DNA of 64,000 nt from a candidate division Zixibacteria bacterium HGW-Zixibacteria-1 (GCA_002838945.1 PGXB01000002.1:89474-153473), one strand, 5' to 3'. Shown: positions 37,433 to 45,611, numbered from the stretch's first letter. Numbers and translations are program-made. Notes: generated by a model from the sequence alone, not told the origin.

Positions 37433-38389
37433 TTATTCTATTTTCAGGACGGCGGCGCCCTCGATCTTGCCGGCACGCAGAAGCTGCAGCGCTTCGTTGG
37501 CATTCTCAAGTGTGAATATTTGCACCGAAGTCTTAACCGGCACTTTTGGCGCGATCGCCATCAATTCTTCACCGTCGCGGCGGGTCAGACTGGCTACCGA
37601 TACAACTTTCCGCTCTTCCCAGAGGATGGTGTACGGGAATTGCGGGATATCGCTCATATGTATCCCGCCGCAGACCACAATACCGCCCTTTGCCACCACC
37701 CGTAACGCTGCCGGCACCAGCGCGCCGACCGGCGCGAAAATGATAGCGGCGTCAAGTAACTCCGGCGGCTTTTGATCCGAATCGCCCGCCCAGACCGCTC
37801 CCAGCCGAAGCGAAAACTGTTGCGCCGCTTTATCACCGGGGCGCGTGAACGCATATACTTTCTTGCCCTGATATACCGCTATTTGCGCGATAATATGCGC
37901 CGCCCCGCCAAAACCATAGATACCGAGTTTCTCGAAATTATCGCCGCACATCCGATACGACCGATACCCGATCAACCCGGCGCACAGAAGCGGCGCCGCT
38001 TTATAGTCATCATATCCGGCCGGTATTCGAAAACAGTAACGCCTGTCGGCAACAGTGTATTCGGCATAACCGCCGTCGAGCGTGTAGCCGGTAAAACCCG
38101 GATTGTCGCAGAGATTCTCTTTTCCCTTAAGACAGTATGAGCACTCGCCGCATGAGTACCCCAGCCATGGCACCCCCACCTTATCACCAATCTTGAAATC
38201 AGCCACATGATCGCCAATTTGCACCACTGTCCCGACAATTTCATGACCGGGAATCAGCATCTCTTTCGGCGCGGTCAATTCGCCGTTCACAATATTATTC
38301 GGCTTCGGCACCGTAAGATGCATCAACTCAAGCGGCTCCCCCGCCTTCCGCAACACCATCGCCCCCATTTTATCCGGAATAGTCACCAC
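37433..38389 (-). CDS. Zinc alcohol dehydrogenase lacking the catalytic-cysteine segment
   Basis: The 318-residue medium-chain dehydrogenase has the structural-zinc motif CGECSYCLKGKENLC, the IPGHE histidine and a GFGGAAHI nucleotide-binding turn. Family members normally have a segment with GVCRTDLH between the first beta strands and VxGEL. Here PKPN joins directly to NIVNGEL, an in-frame loss of about 19 residues that removes a catalytic zinc ligand. The second broken copy at 40308-40535 still carries part of the missing stretch. The gene is therefore a full-length frame but probably catalytically dead, or affected by an assembly error. GTG codons at 38389 and 38386 are the possible starts, after GGAGG. 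Confidence 0.75.
   Translation of the reverse strand: MVTIPDKMGAMVLRKAGEPLELMHLTVPKPNNIVNGELTAPKEMLIPGHEIVGTVVQIGDHVADFKIGDKVGVPWLGYSCGECSYCLKGKENLCDNPGFTGYTLDGGYAEYTVADRRYCFRIPAGYDDYKAAPLLCAGLIGYRSYRMCGDNFEKLGIYGFGGAAHIIAQIAVYQGKKVYAFTRPGDKAAQQFSLRLGAVWAGDSDQKPPELLDAAIIFAPVGALVPAALRVVAKGGIVVCGGIHMSDIPQFPYTILWEERKVVSVASLTRRDGEELMAIAPKVPVKTSVQIFTLENANEALQLLRAGKIEGAAVLKIE
38197..38295. repeat. 99-bp perfect repeat, copy 1 (inside the dehydrogenase gene)
   Basis: These 99 bases are identical to 40308-40406. Beyond the right end, similarity drops to about 91 percent over the next 105 bases, after a 35-base gap in this copy. The left end diverges at once. The repeat ends exactly at the deletion junction of the dehydrogenase. 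Confidence 0.9.
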
Positions 38390-38478
38390 TCCTCCGATTA
38401 TTTATAGTAACAGTATTTATATAAATTATTATAAGAAAATCAAACAGGGTTTTTTCCGAAATTATCAGAGAAGCTTTT

Positions 38479-38506
38479 GTGGGCGGCAGATGTCCACATC
38501 TGCCCC
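38479..38506. repeat. Left 28-bp inverted repeat of the RAYT element (REP-like hairpin)
   Basis: It is the exact reverse complement of 39069-39096. It contains an internal palindrome, GGCAGATGT and ACATCTGCC around CC, so each copy can fold by itself as REP sequences do. Confidence 0.9.
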
Positions 38507-38511
38507 GTACA

Positions 38512-39036
38512 TCAGTCTGTCCAGGCAAAATCCTTGTCTATCGGCAATAATCCCGGAATTCCAGATATCCAATCACAAGCGCTTGAATATCTCCAATCCT
38601 CGGGCTTTTCAACTAAACCGGACTTAACTGGATTATAATGTATATAATTGAGTTTGATGCGGAGTTGTTCTTCGGAGGTGATTATTAAATCATCAAAACG
38701 CGGCCTCCATAGCCGAAATCGATTTTTGTTCGAAAGTTGCCTTGAAATCACAGCAGGTGCTGTTTCTTTTATCAATTTAGAACTTAGAATTTTGAAGCTC
38801 TGCATGAACTTGGATAATAATTCCACTCTTTTGAATCCCAACAACATGTGCAAATGAGACGGCATTAGAACATATCCGACAAGAGAAACATCAAAATAAT
38901 CAAGTGTTTCTTTTAATTGGCGGATAATCAGTAACGCTGGCTCTTCTTTCCTGAATATAGGTGTCCATTCATGAACAGTTGTCGTAACGAATACCAAGAC
39001 ATTTCCATACAATTTTAATCTTTTACGAACGACCAT
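38512..39036 (-). CDS. REP-associated tyrosine transposase (RAYT), Y1/IS200-like
   Basis: The 174-residue protein has the Y1 transposase plan. An N-terminal strand FVTTTVHEW is followed by the metal-binding HxH motif as PSHLHMLLGF and the catalytic tyrosine region LNYIHYNPVKSGLV, then the usual WRYSS segment. It lies exactly between perfect 28-bp inverted repeats that themselves form hairpins, the standard arrangement of a RAYT with its cognate REP pair. A related fragment lies at 40761-40775. The frame is intact, so the protein may be active. Confidence 0.92.
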   Translation of the reverse strand: MVVRKRLKLYGNVLVFVTTTVHEWTPIFRKEEPALLIIRQLKETLDYFDVSLVGYVLMPSHLHMLLGFKRVELLSKFMQSFKILSSKLIKETAPAVISRQLSNKNRFRLWRPRFDDLIITSEEQLRIKLNYIHYNPVKSGLVEKPEDWRYSSACDWISGIPGLLPIDKDFAWTD

Positions 39037-39068
39037 GTCTTATTTTATCAGATAGCATGCTTCTTTCA

Positions 39069-39096
39069 GGGGCAGATGTGGACATCTGCCGCCCAC
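39069..39096. repeat. Right 28-bp inverted repeat of the RAYT element
   Basis: It is the perfect reverse complement of 38479-38506. It starts 32 bases upstream of the RAYT start codon. Confidence 0.9.
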
Positions 39097-39131
39097 GGTA
39101 CAGTAATATGAAAAGTGTGTCGAAGTAAATA

Positions 39132-39761
39132 TTACTTTTTCCCCAAATTATCTATAGACTTACTTATATTTGTTAATTCCCCTTTTAAAGTATCACCAAT
39201 TTTACATAAATCGCCAATATTATTTTCTTTGGAATAAATAACATTTTTATAGGGGCTTAAGTCTAATACAATGGTTTGACTCAGGTTGAGATCATTATAA
39301 TTATCTCTATATGAAATATTTGCAGTATAAGTGAGAGCTAAATCCTTTTCAAACCTACCTATAGTAGAGTCAAATATAGTTCTAAATTCACTTCCCGGGG
39401 GCAGTGTTCCTATCCCGTCAGTAAGCCAGATTGCTTCATTCATATTTTTTATAAGTGAACTTTCCAATTGTGGATTGAATTTTACTCTAACCATTTCCGC
39501 AAGGCCTAATCCCATATTCTTTATAACAATCTCAATAAAATTCTTTGAATAATTAAAGTCAAAAAACACGACAACAAATGGTGTAGATTGCTGTTGCCGC
39601 TGTGCTCTCATTTCATTTACTGATTCGCGTGTCGATGTGGCTATATGCCATGTCTTATAAACATAAACACCCAGAAAGATCAAAGTCAATAAGCCTATTA
39701 GCGGTTCAAATTCCTTAATATAATAAATATAATCTATAAAAGTCATGCATAATACTTGCAT
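39132..39761 (-). CDS. AT-rich hypothetical membrane-anchored protein
   Basis: The 209-residue protein has one N-terminal transmembrane helix (about 20-36, PLIGLLTLIFLGVYVY), then a polar, beta-rich domain (STPFVVVFFDFNYSKNFIEIVIKN, TYTANISYRDNYNDL) and a helical tail. It has a good SD (AGGTGA). Base composition is far more AT-rich than the surrounding genes, suggesting transfer. I recognise no family. N-terminal helix plus small beta domain proteins of this style occur in accessory regions of many genomes. Confidence 0.6.
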   Translation of the reverse strand: MQVLCMTFIDYIYYIKEFEPLIGLLTLIFLGVYVYKTWHIATSTRESVNEMRAQRQQQSTPFVVVFFDFNYSKNFIEIVIKNMGLGLAEMVRVKFNPQLESSLIKNMNEAIWLTDGIGTLPPGSEFRTIFDSTIGRFEKDLALTYTANISYRDNYNDLNLSQTIVLDLSPYKNVIYSKENNIGDLCKIGDTLKGELTNISKSIDNLGKK

Positions 39762-39808
39762 TCTTCACCTCGACTAAAAACAATTAGCTTTTTTTCAAAT
39801 TATTATTG

Positions 39809-40307
39809 TTATTTATTTAATTCTTTAATACTCTTGTCAACTGTTTGGATTATGTAGCCGATTTTTATGCCTATTCCTATTCCCATGTTTTCCTCCAACA
39901 TTGGAAATCGCTTAATGGCAATTGTGCGTTGCTCGGCGACCACACCGATTAACCTCTGCGACATCACATTATTTTCCAAATCCGGATTTAAGAATATTGG
40001 GCTGCCACTGCTACCACCAAAAAAATTCCCATCCAATATTATTTCATGCATTCGATCACCAGCAATCAAGCCTTGTCTGACTAATGGTATATTCGCGTCA
40101 TAGCCAGTCATACCTTTTGGATATCCTAAAAAGAACACTTCCCTTCCTGCAACTATCATCGAATCATCTCCTATCACTGATTCTGGTATTACGACGACAT
40201 CAAGTAATTGCGAAAGAGCGCCCAATCGAACTACGGCAATATCATAATTATCGTCCAAGTAGTAAGAACTTGCAGGGGGCATAATATACTTAATACTACT
40301 GGCACTT
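39809..40307 (-). pseudogene. 5'-truncated trypsin-like serine protease
   Basis: The frame reads MPPASSYYLDDNYDIAVVRL and includes the catalytic aspartate (DIAVV) and serine (GSSGSPIF) of S1/chymotrypsin-fold proteases. The N-terminal half with the histidine is missing. The open frame continues without a start codon for ten codons upstream to 40307, exactly where the 99-bp repeat begins. So the gene was cut at that junction. It is AT-rich like its neighbour. An ATG at 40282 exists but has no SD. It is probably non-functional. Confidence 0.75.
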
Positions 40308-40406
40308 AATCAGCCACATGATCGCCAATTTGCACCACTGTCCCGACAATTTCATGACCGGGAATCAGCATCTCTTTCGGCGCGGTCAATTCGCCGTTCA
40401 CAATAT
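40308..40406. repeat. 99-bp perfect repeat, copy 2
   Basis: Identical to 38197-38295. Both ends coincide with broken genes: the truncated protease on the left and the deleted dehydrogenase sequence on the right. Confidence 0.9.
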
Positions 40407-40535
40407 ACCGCAGGCATGCACGTTAATCAGCAATTGATCTTTATTCGGCTTCGGCACCGGAAGATTCATCAATTCGAGCGATTCTCCCGCCTTCCGAAAC
40501 ACCATCGCCCTCATTTTATCCGGAATAGTCACCAC
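40308..40535 (-). pseudogene. Alcohol dehydrogenase 5' fragment (second copy)
   Basis: Reading from GTG 40535, the frame gives VTIPDKMRAMVFRKAGESLE to INVHACG and then hits TGA. After a shift of frame it continues IVNGELTAPKEMLIPGHEIVG. It keeps the KDQLLINVHACG stretch missing from the intact-length copy at 37433-38389 but lacks the following residues (about 22 bases). The fragment stops at the junction with the truncated protease. Its C-terminal 99 bases match the first copy perfectly, while its first 105 bases match at about 91 percent, so it is a mosaic. Confidence 0.85.
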
Positions 40536-40624
40536 TCCTCCGATTATTATACGGCCACTATATTAATATGAATTTTTATATAAAAATTAAATAAGGTTTT
40601 TGCTGAAATTTTCAATGGAAACGG

Positions 40625-40647
40625 TAGGGGCGTATTGAAATACGCCC
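40625..40647. repeat. REP-like palindrome, family 2, left copy
   Basis: Contains GGGCGTATT..AATACGCCC. It pairs as an inverted repeat with 40674-40696, with one mismatch in 23. Confidence 0.75.
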
Positions 40648-40673
40648 GGGCTTCGAACTGTCGATCGGAAGAA

Positions 40674-40696
40674 GGGCGTATATCAATACGCCCCTA
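40674..40696. repeat. REP-like palindrome, family 2, right copy
   Basis: Inverted partner of 40625-40647; each copy is also a palindrome on its own. Confidence 0.75.
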
Positions 40697-40797
40697 CGAT
40701 TGCGGGCGACAGATCCTTCCTATCGAAGCTCAGGGCCCGCAGGATTCAGGAGGCCTGTCCACATCTGCCGCCCACGAATAAATTAAAATAAAAAAAA

Positions 40798-40817
40798 GGG
40801 GCGTGTGTCCACGCCCC
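40798..40817 (-). terminator. Rho-independent terminator of sucCD
   Basis: On the minus strand, the stem GGGGCGTG/CACGCCCC with a 4-base loop is followed by TTTTTTTTATTTTAATTT. Confidence 0.9.
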
Positions 40818-40871
40818 GCCCTAACGAAAGGAGCCGAAACCTGGCAGATTGATTCCGGCCTTATTTGAAGA

Positions 40872-40895
40872 CTGCCGGGTACAGAGACCCGGCAG
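40872..40895 (-). terminator. Hairpin just after sucD
   Basis: The stem CTGCCGGGT/ACCCGGCAG with a 6-base loop lies 8 bases after the sucD stop. There is no U-run, so it is more likely a 3' mRNA-stabilising hairpin; the strong terminator is 55 bases on. Confidence 0.5.
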
Positions 40896-40903
40896 CACGT
40901 TTT

Positions 40904-41770
40904 CTACACTCCCAGCTTCTTCAATATCTCCGGGATGTCCTTGAATGTCTTCGCCGGATGCGCCCCCGCCGCCGTCAGCTTATCCAGCTTCTCTTTGGCC
41001 GTGCCCATCCTGCCTTCGACAATCGCCCCGGCATGACCCATCCGCTTACCCGGAGGTGCAAAGATCCCACCGATCATCGCGATCACCGGCGTCTTCATCT
41101 TCGTGATCGTATCGCACGCCCGTTCTTCATACACCCCGCCGATCTCACCGGTCATCACCACCGCTTTGGTCTTCTCATCCTTCTCGAACATCCACAGTAT
41201 CTCATCGAATGTCGAACCCAGAATCGGATCGCCGCCCAGCCCGACACAGGTCGTCTCACCGTAATTTGACCGCGTCAGCGTATCGGCGATATAGTACGTG
41301 ATCGAGCCCGACCGGCTGACCGTCCCGACCCGCCCCGGCATGAAAGCGATATCCGGCATAATACCCAGATTGGCCTCACCCGGCGTGATGATACCGGCGG
41401 TGTTGCCGCCAAGCACCGTGGCGCCGTGCGCCATCGCTTCCTTGCGGACACGAAGCATGTCATGAATCGGAATATGCTCCGGGATGACCACGACAAATTT
41501 GACACCGGCACGGATAGCTTCAATCGCCGCTTCCATCACGAACCTGGCCGGGAGAAAAATCACCGAGGTATCGGCGCCGGTCGCCGCAACACACTCCGCG
41601 ACCAGATCGAACACTGGCTTGCCCTCGACCATCTGGCCGCCCTTACCCGGCGATGTCCCGCCGACAATATTGGTTCCGTATGCGATCATTCGCTTGGTAT
41701 GAAAGGCGCCGGCTCCGCCGGTTATCCCCTGCACCATCACTTTCGAATTTTTGTCAACCAGAATAGCCAT
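40904..41770 (-). CDS. sucD: Succinate-CoA ligase (ADP-forming) subunit alpha
   Basis: The 288-residue protein has the CoA-binding TGGAGAFHT motif and, near the C-terminus, the phosphorylated histidine in GHAGAIVEG. It forms succinyl-CoA or succinate plus ATP in the TCA cycle, in either direction, with SucC. The start is placed at ATG 41770, with AAGGGGG six bases upstream; a GTG one codon earlier is possible. The start overlaps the sucC stop. Confidence 0.97.
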   Translation of the reverse strand: MAILVDKNSKVMVQGITGGAGAFHTKRMIAYGTNIVGGTSPGKGGQMVEGKPVFDLVAECVAATGADTSVIFLPARFVMEAAIEAIRAGVKFVVVIPEHIPIHDMLRVRKEAMAHGATVLGGNTAGIITPGEANLGIMPDIAFMPGRVGTVSRSGSITYYIADTLTRSNYGETTCVGLGGDPILGSTFDEILWMFEKDEKTKAVVMTGEIGGVYEERACDTITKMKTPVIAMIGGIFAPPGKRMGHAGAIVEGRMGTAKEKLDKLTAAGAHPAKTFKDIPEILKKLGV

Positions 41771-42969
41771 CACTTGCCCCCTTCCGCTTCATTCGCCAGT
41801 TCCACGGCCCGCTTGGAAATAACCTCGATCGGCGTCTCGATACCATGAAATTCGAAATGCTCAAACAACTTTGAATTTTCCTTTTTGGCCTCTTCGAACA
41901 ACCGGACCCCCTCCTGCCACATGTTGCCGGTCATCCGGCAAACCATCGGCTTGGACAGGCCATGTTCCTTGAGAAACATGATAACACCCTTGGCAAAATC
42001 ATCACAGCGCGATATCCCGCCGAACCGGGCGCCGAAAATCGCCTTGACATTCGGGTTCTCGTCCAGAAGCACCAGCATCTTGGCCAGCCGCTCCGGGGTC
42101 GGGCCGCCGCCCGAATCCATAAAATTGGCCGGTTTGCCGCCGTAATAATGAATAAAATCATTGCCCATGATACCGAACCCGGCCCCGCCCGGAAACATCC
42201 CGATATTGCCGTCAAGATCGAGATATGGAATTCCCCATTCGGTCGCCTGCTGCTCGCGAGGCGTCATCTCACCTTCTTCATGCCGTTTCTCGATACCCAT
42301 CTCGGCCAGTTCCGGATGCCGGAAAACCGCATCATCATCAAGCGATATCCGGCTGTCGGCGGCAATCAGTTTCCCCTCGGCCGTAAGAACCAGCGGATTG
42401 ATTTCGGCCAGCTTGGCATCATATTTTTTGAAAAGATCATACAAATTCAGGATAATGCCGGCCGCAACTTTTGCGTGATCGGCATCCAGTCCAAGCGACT
42501 TGGCGATTTCAACACCATCGAAATTGTAAAGCTTCTGATCGATATCGAAAGACTTGCGGAAAATTTTCTCGGGATGCTTCTCGGCCGTTTCTTCAATGTC
42601 GACCCCGCCCTCTCCTGAGGCAATCACCACCAGCTTGTAATTGAGCCGGTCGATCGTAACCCCCACATAAAATTCCCTGGCGATATTGAGTTTCGGCTCG
42701 ATCAGGATTTTTTCCACGGGGAAACCTTTGATTTTCAATTGAAACAATTTTTCGGCGGTCGCTTTGGCATCAGCCACGGTCTCGGCAATTTTGATACCGC
42801 CCGCCTTGCCCCGCCCTCCGGTGAGCACCTGGGATTTCAGCACCACCGGCTTATTCCATTCGGCGGCAATGGCTTCCGCCTCGGCCGGGGTTGCCGCCAG
42901 GCGGCCCTCAGGGATCGGAATCCGGGACTTGGCGAAGAGCCCTTTGCCCTCATATTCATAAAGACGCAT
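41770..42969 (-). CDS. sucC: Succinate-CoA ligase subunit beta
   Basis: The 399-residue ATP-grasp subunit has the nucleotide-binding segment KSQVLTGGRGKAGGIKIA, an EINPLVL metal-binding segment and GNIGMFPGGAGFGIMGND. Length and motifs are normal for SucC. AGAGG precedes the ATG. With sucD it forms a two-gene operon, divergent from the HdrCB-FrdBA operon and close to sdhCDAB, so three steps around succinate are encoded within 10 kb. Confidence 0.97.
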   Translation of the reverse strand: MRLYEYEGKGLFAKSRIPIPEGRLAATPAEAEAIAAEWNKPVVLKSQVLTGGRGKAGGIKIAETVADAKATAEKLFQLKIKGFPVEKILIEPKLNIAREFYVGVTIDRLNYKLVVIASGEGGVDIEETAEKHPEKIFRKSFDIDQKLYNFDGVEIAKSLGLDADHAKVAAGIILNLYDLFKKYDAKLAEINPLVLTAEGKLIAADSRISLDDDAVFRHPELAEMGIEKRHEEGEMTPREQQATEWGIPYLDLDGNIGMFPGGAGFGIMGNDFIHYYGGKPANFMDSGGGPTPERLAKMLVLLDENPNVKAIFGARFGGISRCDDFAKGVIMFLKEHGLSKPMVCRMTGNMWQEGVRLFEEAKKENSKLFEHFEFHGIETPIEVISKRAVELANEAEGGK

Positions 42970-43467
42970 GATAAAAAACCTCTATTCTCAATAAATTTAT
43001 TGTCAAAAAACGGTCTGTAAGAATGGCAATTTATTATATCATCGGCAAAAGTCAATATCATTCGATATTCCCCCATAAAACTAATCAAAAAAACGGCAAG
43101 AACTTATGGCCACGGCCCGAAACATCCCTTTTTTTGACTGAAAGTCAAATTTATGATTAATAAAGATGCGAAATGTTTTGATTTTATATTTTTTCTGAAT
43201 AATCTGTAAAAATATGAATAATTGAGCGTTACGAAGCAGGGTCAATAAATATTTTGTGAAATTTTTCGCCAAGTCCTTGTTTTCTTGACTCAAACTGTGT
43301 ATATTAAATGGTGACCGTGAATGGTGAATTGTGAAAATATTCACGAAAATGAGGTTCGACTTCGCAACAGTCTGAAGTCATTTATTGGTGTGGAAAAAGT
43401 CCATTTTTATGAAAATAGACGTCGGTTCGAAACTTGGAAAGAATAACCAGTCAGATATGAGGTCCTG
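42970..43467. other. Divergent intergenic region between sucC and the redox operon
   Basis: This stretch of 498 bases is AT-rich, with no credible gene. On the minus strand, TTGACT with TAAATT 16 bases on (around 43025-43055) could serve sucCD. On the plus strand, TTGTTT with TATATT 17 bases on (around 43275-43305) could serve the redox operon. Both are only moderate matches. A long stretch would then be leader for the plus-strand operon; I see no recognised riboswitch in it. Confidence 0.5.
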
Positions 43468-43875
43468 ATGCCAATATTCATATCAACGCGCGAATCAGAC
43501 GATCAGCTTCGCAAAAAAGTAATGGAAATCAGCGGACAGAATTTCCAGCAGTGCTACCAGTGCGGAACATGCTCCGGCTCATGCCCCATGGTCGACCATA
43601 TTACCGTCTTCCCCCGCCGGATCATGGCCCTTCTGCAACTGGGCAACCGCAAGGCGCTGGAAGAGGCCAACACCCCGTGGGTTTGTGCTTCATGCCACAC
43701 CTGCATGGTTCGCTGCCCTCGTGGTATCGACATTACCAAGGTCATGGAAGCGCTGCGCCTGATCAAACTACGCCAGAACATCGACCACATCGAGCCAAAA
43801 AAACTCAAACCGGATCAAGTGGCCGAGATGCCGCAAATTGCGATGGTGTCCGGGTTCCGCAAGATGACATCATGA
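43468..43875 (+). CDS. HdrC-like 4Fe-4S dicluster subunit
   Basis: The 135-residue soluble protein has two CxxCxxCxxxC(P) sites: C29, C32, C35, C39 and C73, C76, C79, C83. This is the plan of heterodisulfide reductase subunit C, which passes electrons to the HdrB subunit. GAGG lies about five bases before the ATG, and the next gene (HdrB-like) follows after 8 bp. As no coenzyme M/B chemistry is expected in a bacterium, the partner is probably the fumarate reductase-like subunits coded downstream. Confidence 0.88.
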   Translation: MPIFISTRESDDQLRKKVMEISGQNFQQCYQCGTCSGSCPMVDHITVFPRRIMALLQLGNRKALEEANTPWVCASCHTCMVRCPRGIDITKVMEALRLIKLRQNIDHIEPKKLKPDQVAEMPQIAMVSGFRKMTS

Positions 43876-43883
43876 GGTGAGCT

Positions 43884-44765
43884 ATGAAGATTGCTTATTA
43901 TCCCGGATGTACGCTTAAGACCAAGGCCAAAAATCTCGAGATGTCGGCTCTGGCCTGTCTTGATGCCCTTGGCATCGAATACGAAGAACTCCCCCGTTGG
44001 AACTGCTGCGGTGCGGTTTTCTCGCTCGCCGATGATGATCTGATTCACATGGTTGCACCGGTGCGCGATTTGATCCGCGTCCAGGAACGCGGCGAGGATA
44101 CGGTCCTGACGCTCTGCTCGATGTGCTATAACACCCTGGCCCGCGCCAACGACCTGATGAAAAACGACGAGGAAAAGCGCAAGACGATCAATGATTTCAT
44201 GGATGAGGAGCCCGATTACGAAGGTAATGTCAAAGTCGTGCATTTCCTTGACTTCATCCGCGACAATTACGGCTTCGATAAATTAAAAGATAAAATCACG
44301 AAACCTTTGACCGGCATGAAGGTGGCCCCGTACTACGGATGCACTCTTCTGCGCCCCAAAGAGGTTGCGCTCGACCGCCCGGATAACCCGCAGGTCCTTC
44401 ATCAATTCATCGAGGCGCTGGGCGCCGAGGTGATCGATTTTCCGTCGGCGACCAAATGCTGCGGCGCTTATCAGGTGCTGGGTGCACCCGACGCCGCCCT
44501 GCAGGTATCATACGAGATTATCAGCGATGCCGTCAAAAACGGCGCTGAAGCGCTCGCCCTGACCTGCCCGCTGTGCGATTACAATATGGGCAAACGGCAG
44601 GATCAGATGTTAGAAAAATACGAAGGCGCGCAGGACCTGCCGGTGTACTATTTCACGCAGCTTCTGGCGCTTGCATTGGGAATTGCGCCCGAAGTATCGC
44701 ATCTGGAGCTCAACCGCGAGAGCGCCCGGGAGCTTCTTAAGACAAAGAATATGATTAAGGCATAA
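43884..44765 (+). CDS. HdrB-like CCG-domain subunit
   Basis: The 293-residue protein has two complete cysteine-rich CCG domains: C9, C41-C42, C78/C81 (PGCTLK, NCCG, LCSMC), then GCTLLRP, KCCG and CPLCDY. HdrB proteins hold non-cubane 4Fe-4S clusters that act on disulfides; related CCG subunits occur in MfrE/SdhE of type E fumarate/succinate enzymes. GAGGTGA precedes the ATG. Its neighbours (HdrC-like, 2Fe-2S/4Fe-4S and FAD subunits) make a role in a fumarate reductase or succinate dehydrogenase complex likely. Confidence 0.9.
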   Translation: MKIAYYPGCTLKTKAKNLEMSALACLDALGIEYEELPRWNCCGAVFSLADDDLIHMVAPVRDLIRVQERGEDTVLTLCSMCYNTLARANDLMKNDEEKRKTINDFMDEEPDYEGNVKVVHFLDFIRDNYGFDKLKDKITKPLTGMKVAPYYGCTLLRPKEVALDRPDNPQVLHQFIEALGAEVIDFPSATKCCGAYQVLGAPDAALQVSYEIISDAVKNGAEALALTCPLCDYNMGKRQDQMLEKYEGAQDLPVYYFTQLLALALGIAPEVSHLELNRESARELLKTKNMIKA

Positions 44766-44806
44766 ACAGGAAAAAATAACAATATTGTGAGATAAATGAG
44801 GTGACC

Positions 44807-45571
44807 ATGAGCACTACGACCGAGGACAAAGAAAGCAAATCGGCTGCGATTCAAGCCAGGCTCATTCCCATTTATATCATGGGTAAGAAATACGAAGTGC
44901 CCGAGACACTCACCATCATGAAAGCGATGGAGTATGCCGGGTATAAGTATATTCGAGGCTGCGGCTGCCGGGGGGGAGTCTGCGGCGCCTGCAGCACCGT
45001 TTATCGCAAACCGAATGACTACAAAATCTATACCGGCCTCGCCTGCCAGACGGTGGTCGAGCCGGACATGTATCTAACCCAGCTTCCCTTCTACCCCGCC
45101 ATGCGGGCGACATACAACTTCTATGAGCTGGAAGGCAAGCCCGAAGAGATTTTCCAGCTGTACCAGGAGCTGTTCCGCTGTGTCGCATGCAACGCCTGTT
45201 CCAAAGTCTGTCCGATGGATGTCGAGGTGATGGACTATATCGCGGCGCTCAAACGCGGCGATATCAAAGCAGCCGCGCAAATCTCGTTCGACTGCATCCA
45301 GTGCGGGCTGTGCGCCAGCCGCTGCATGGGAGAACTGCCGCAGTACCATATCGCTCAACTGGCCCGGCGTATCAACGGCGCCTATCTGACTCCGAAGGCC
45401 GAACATCTCAAAACGATGGTGGCCAATATCCAGGCCGGACGGTTCGATGATGCGCTGAATAAGTTGAAAGCATCGGATGAGAACACGCTCAAGAAAGTCT
45501 ATACCGAGCGCGAGATGGAACCCGCCACCGCGGGCGAGGACTGGACCCCCAAAGACCCCATATATTTGTGA
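44807..45571 (+). CDS. Fumarate reductase/succinate dehydrogenase-like iron-sulfur subunit
   Basis: The protein of about 254 residues has an N-terminal 2Fe-2S ferredoxin fold (C54, C59, C62 in GCRGGVCGACS, and C80). Two sets of CxxCxxCxxxC follow at 125-135 (CVACNACSKVCP) and 163-173 (CIQCGLCASRC). Classical SdhB has a 3Fe-4S site with fewer ligands as the last cluster; here four cysteines are present. The C-terminal 80 residues carry no further motif. The true start is ATG 44807; the GTG at 44801 lies in the SD. It is the electron wire between the HdrB-like and FAD subunits. Confidence 0.85.
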   Translation: MSTTTEDKESKSAAIQARLIPIYIMGKKYEVPETLTIMKAMEYAGYKYIRGCGCRGGVCGACSTVYRKPNDYKIYTGLACQTVVEPDMYLTQLPFYPAMRATYNFYELEGKPEEIFQLYQELFRCVACNACSKVCPMDVEVMDYIAALKRGDIKAAAQISFDCIQCGLCASRCMGELPQYHIAQLARRINGAYLTPKAEHLKTMVANIQAGRFDDALNKLKASDENTLKKVYTEREMEPATAGEDWTPKDPIYL

Positions 45572-45611
45572 TATGCGGCGTCGATGAAACGAATATGAAA
45601 AGAGGTTAGAT

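Larger units (their letters stand above)
40536..40903. other. Non-coding stretch with REP-like palindromes and the sucCD terminators
   Basis: No gene was found on either strand. It holds an inverted pair of palindromes (40625-40647, 40674-40696), a REP fragment sharing 15 bases with the RAYT repeats (40761-40775), and the two hairpins that end the sucCD transcript. Confidence 0.75.

Noticed and set aside
43081-43344. 87-codon open frame upstream of the redox operon
   Set aside because: AT-rich frame with no SD and an implausible composition; the region is better explained as divergent regulatory DNA.
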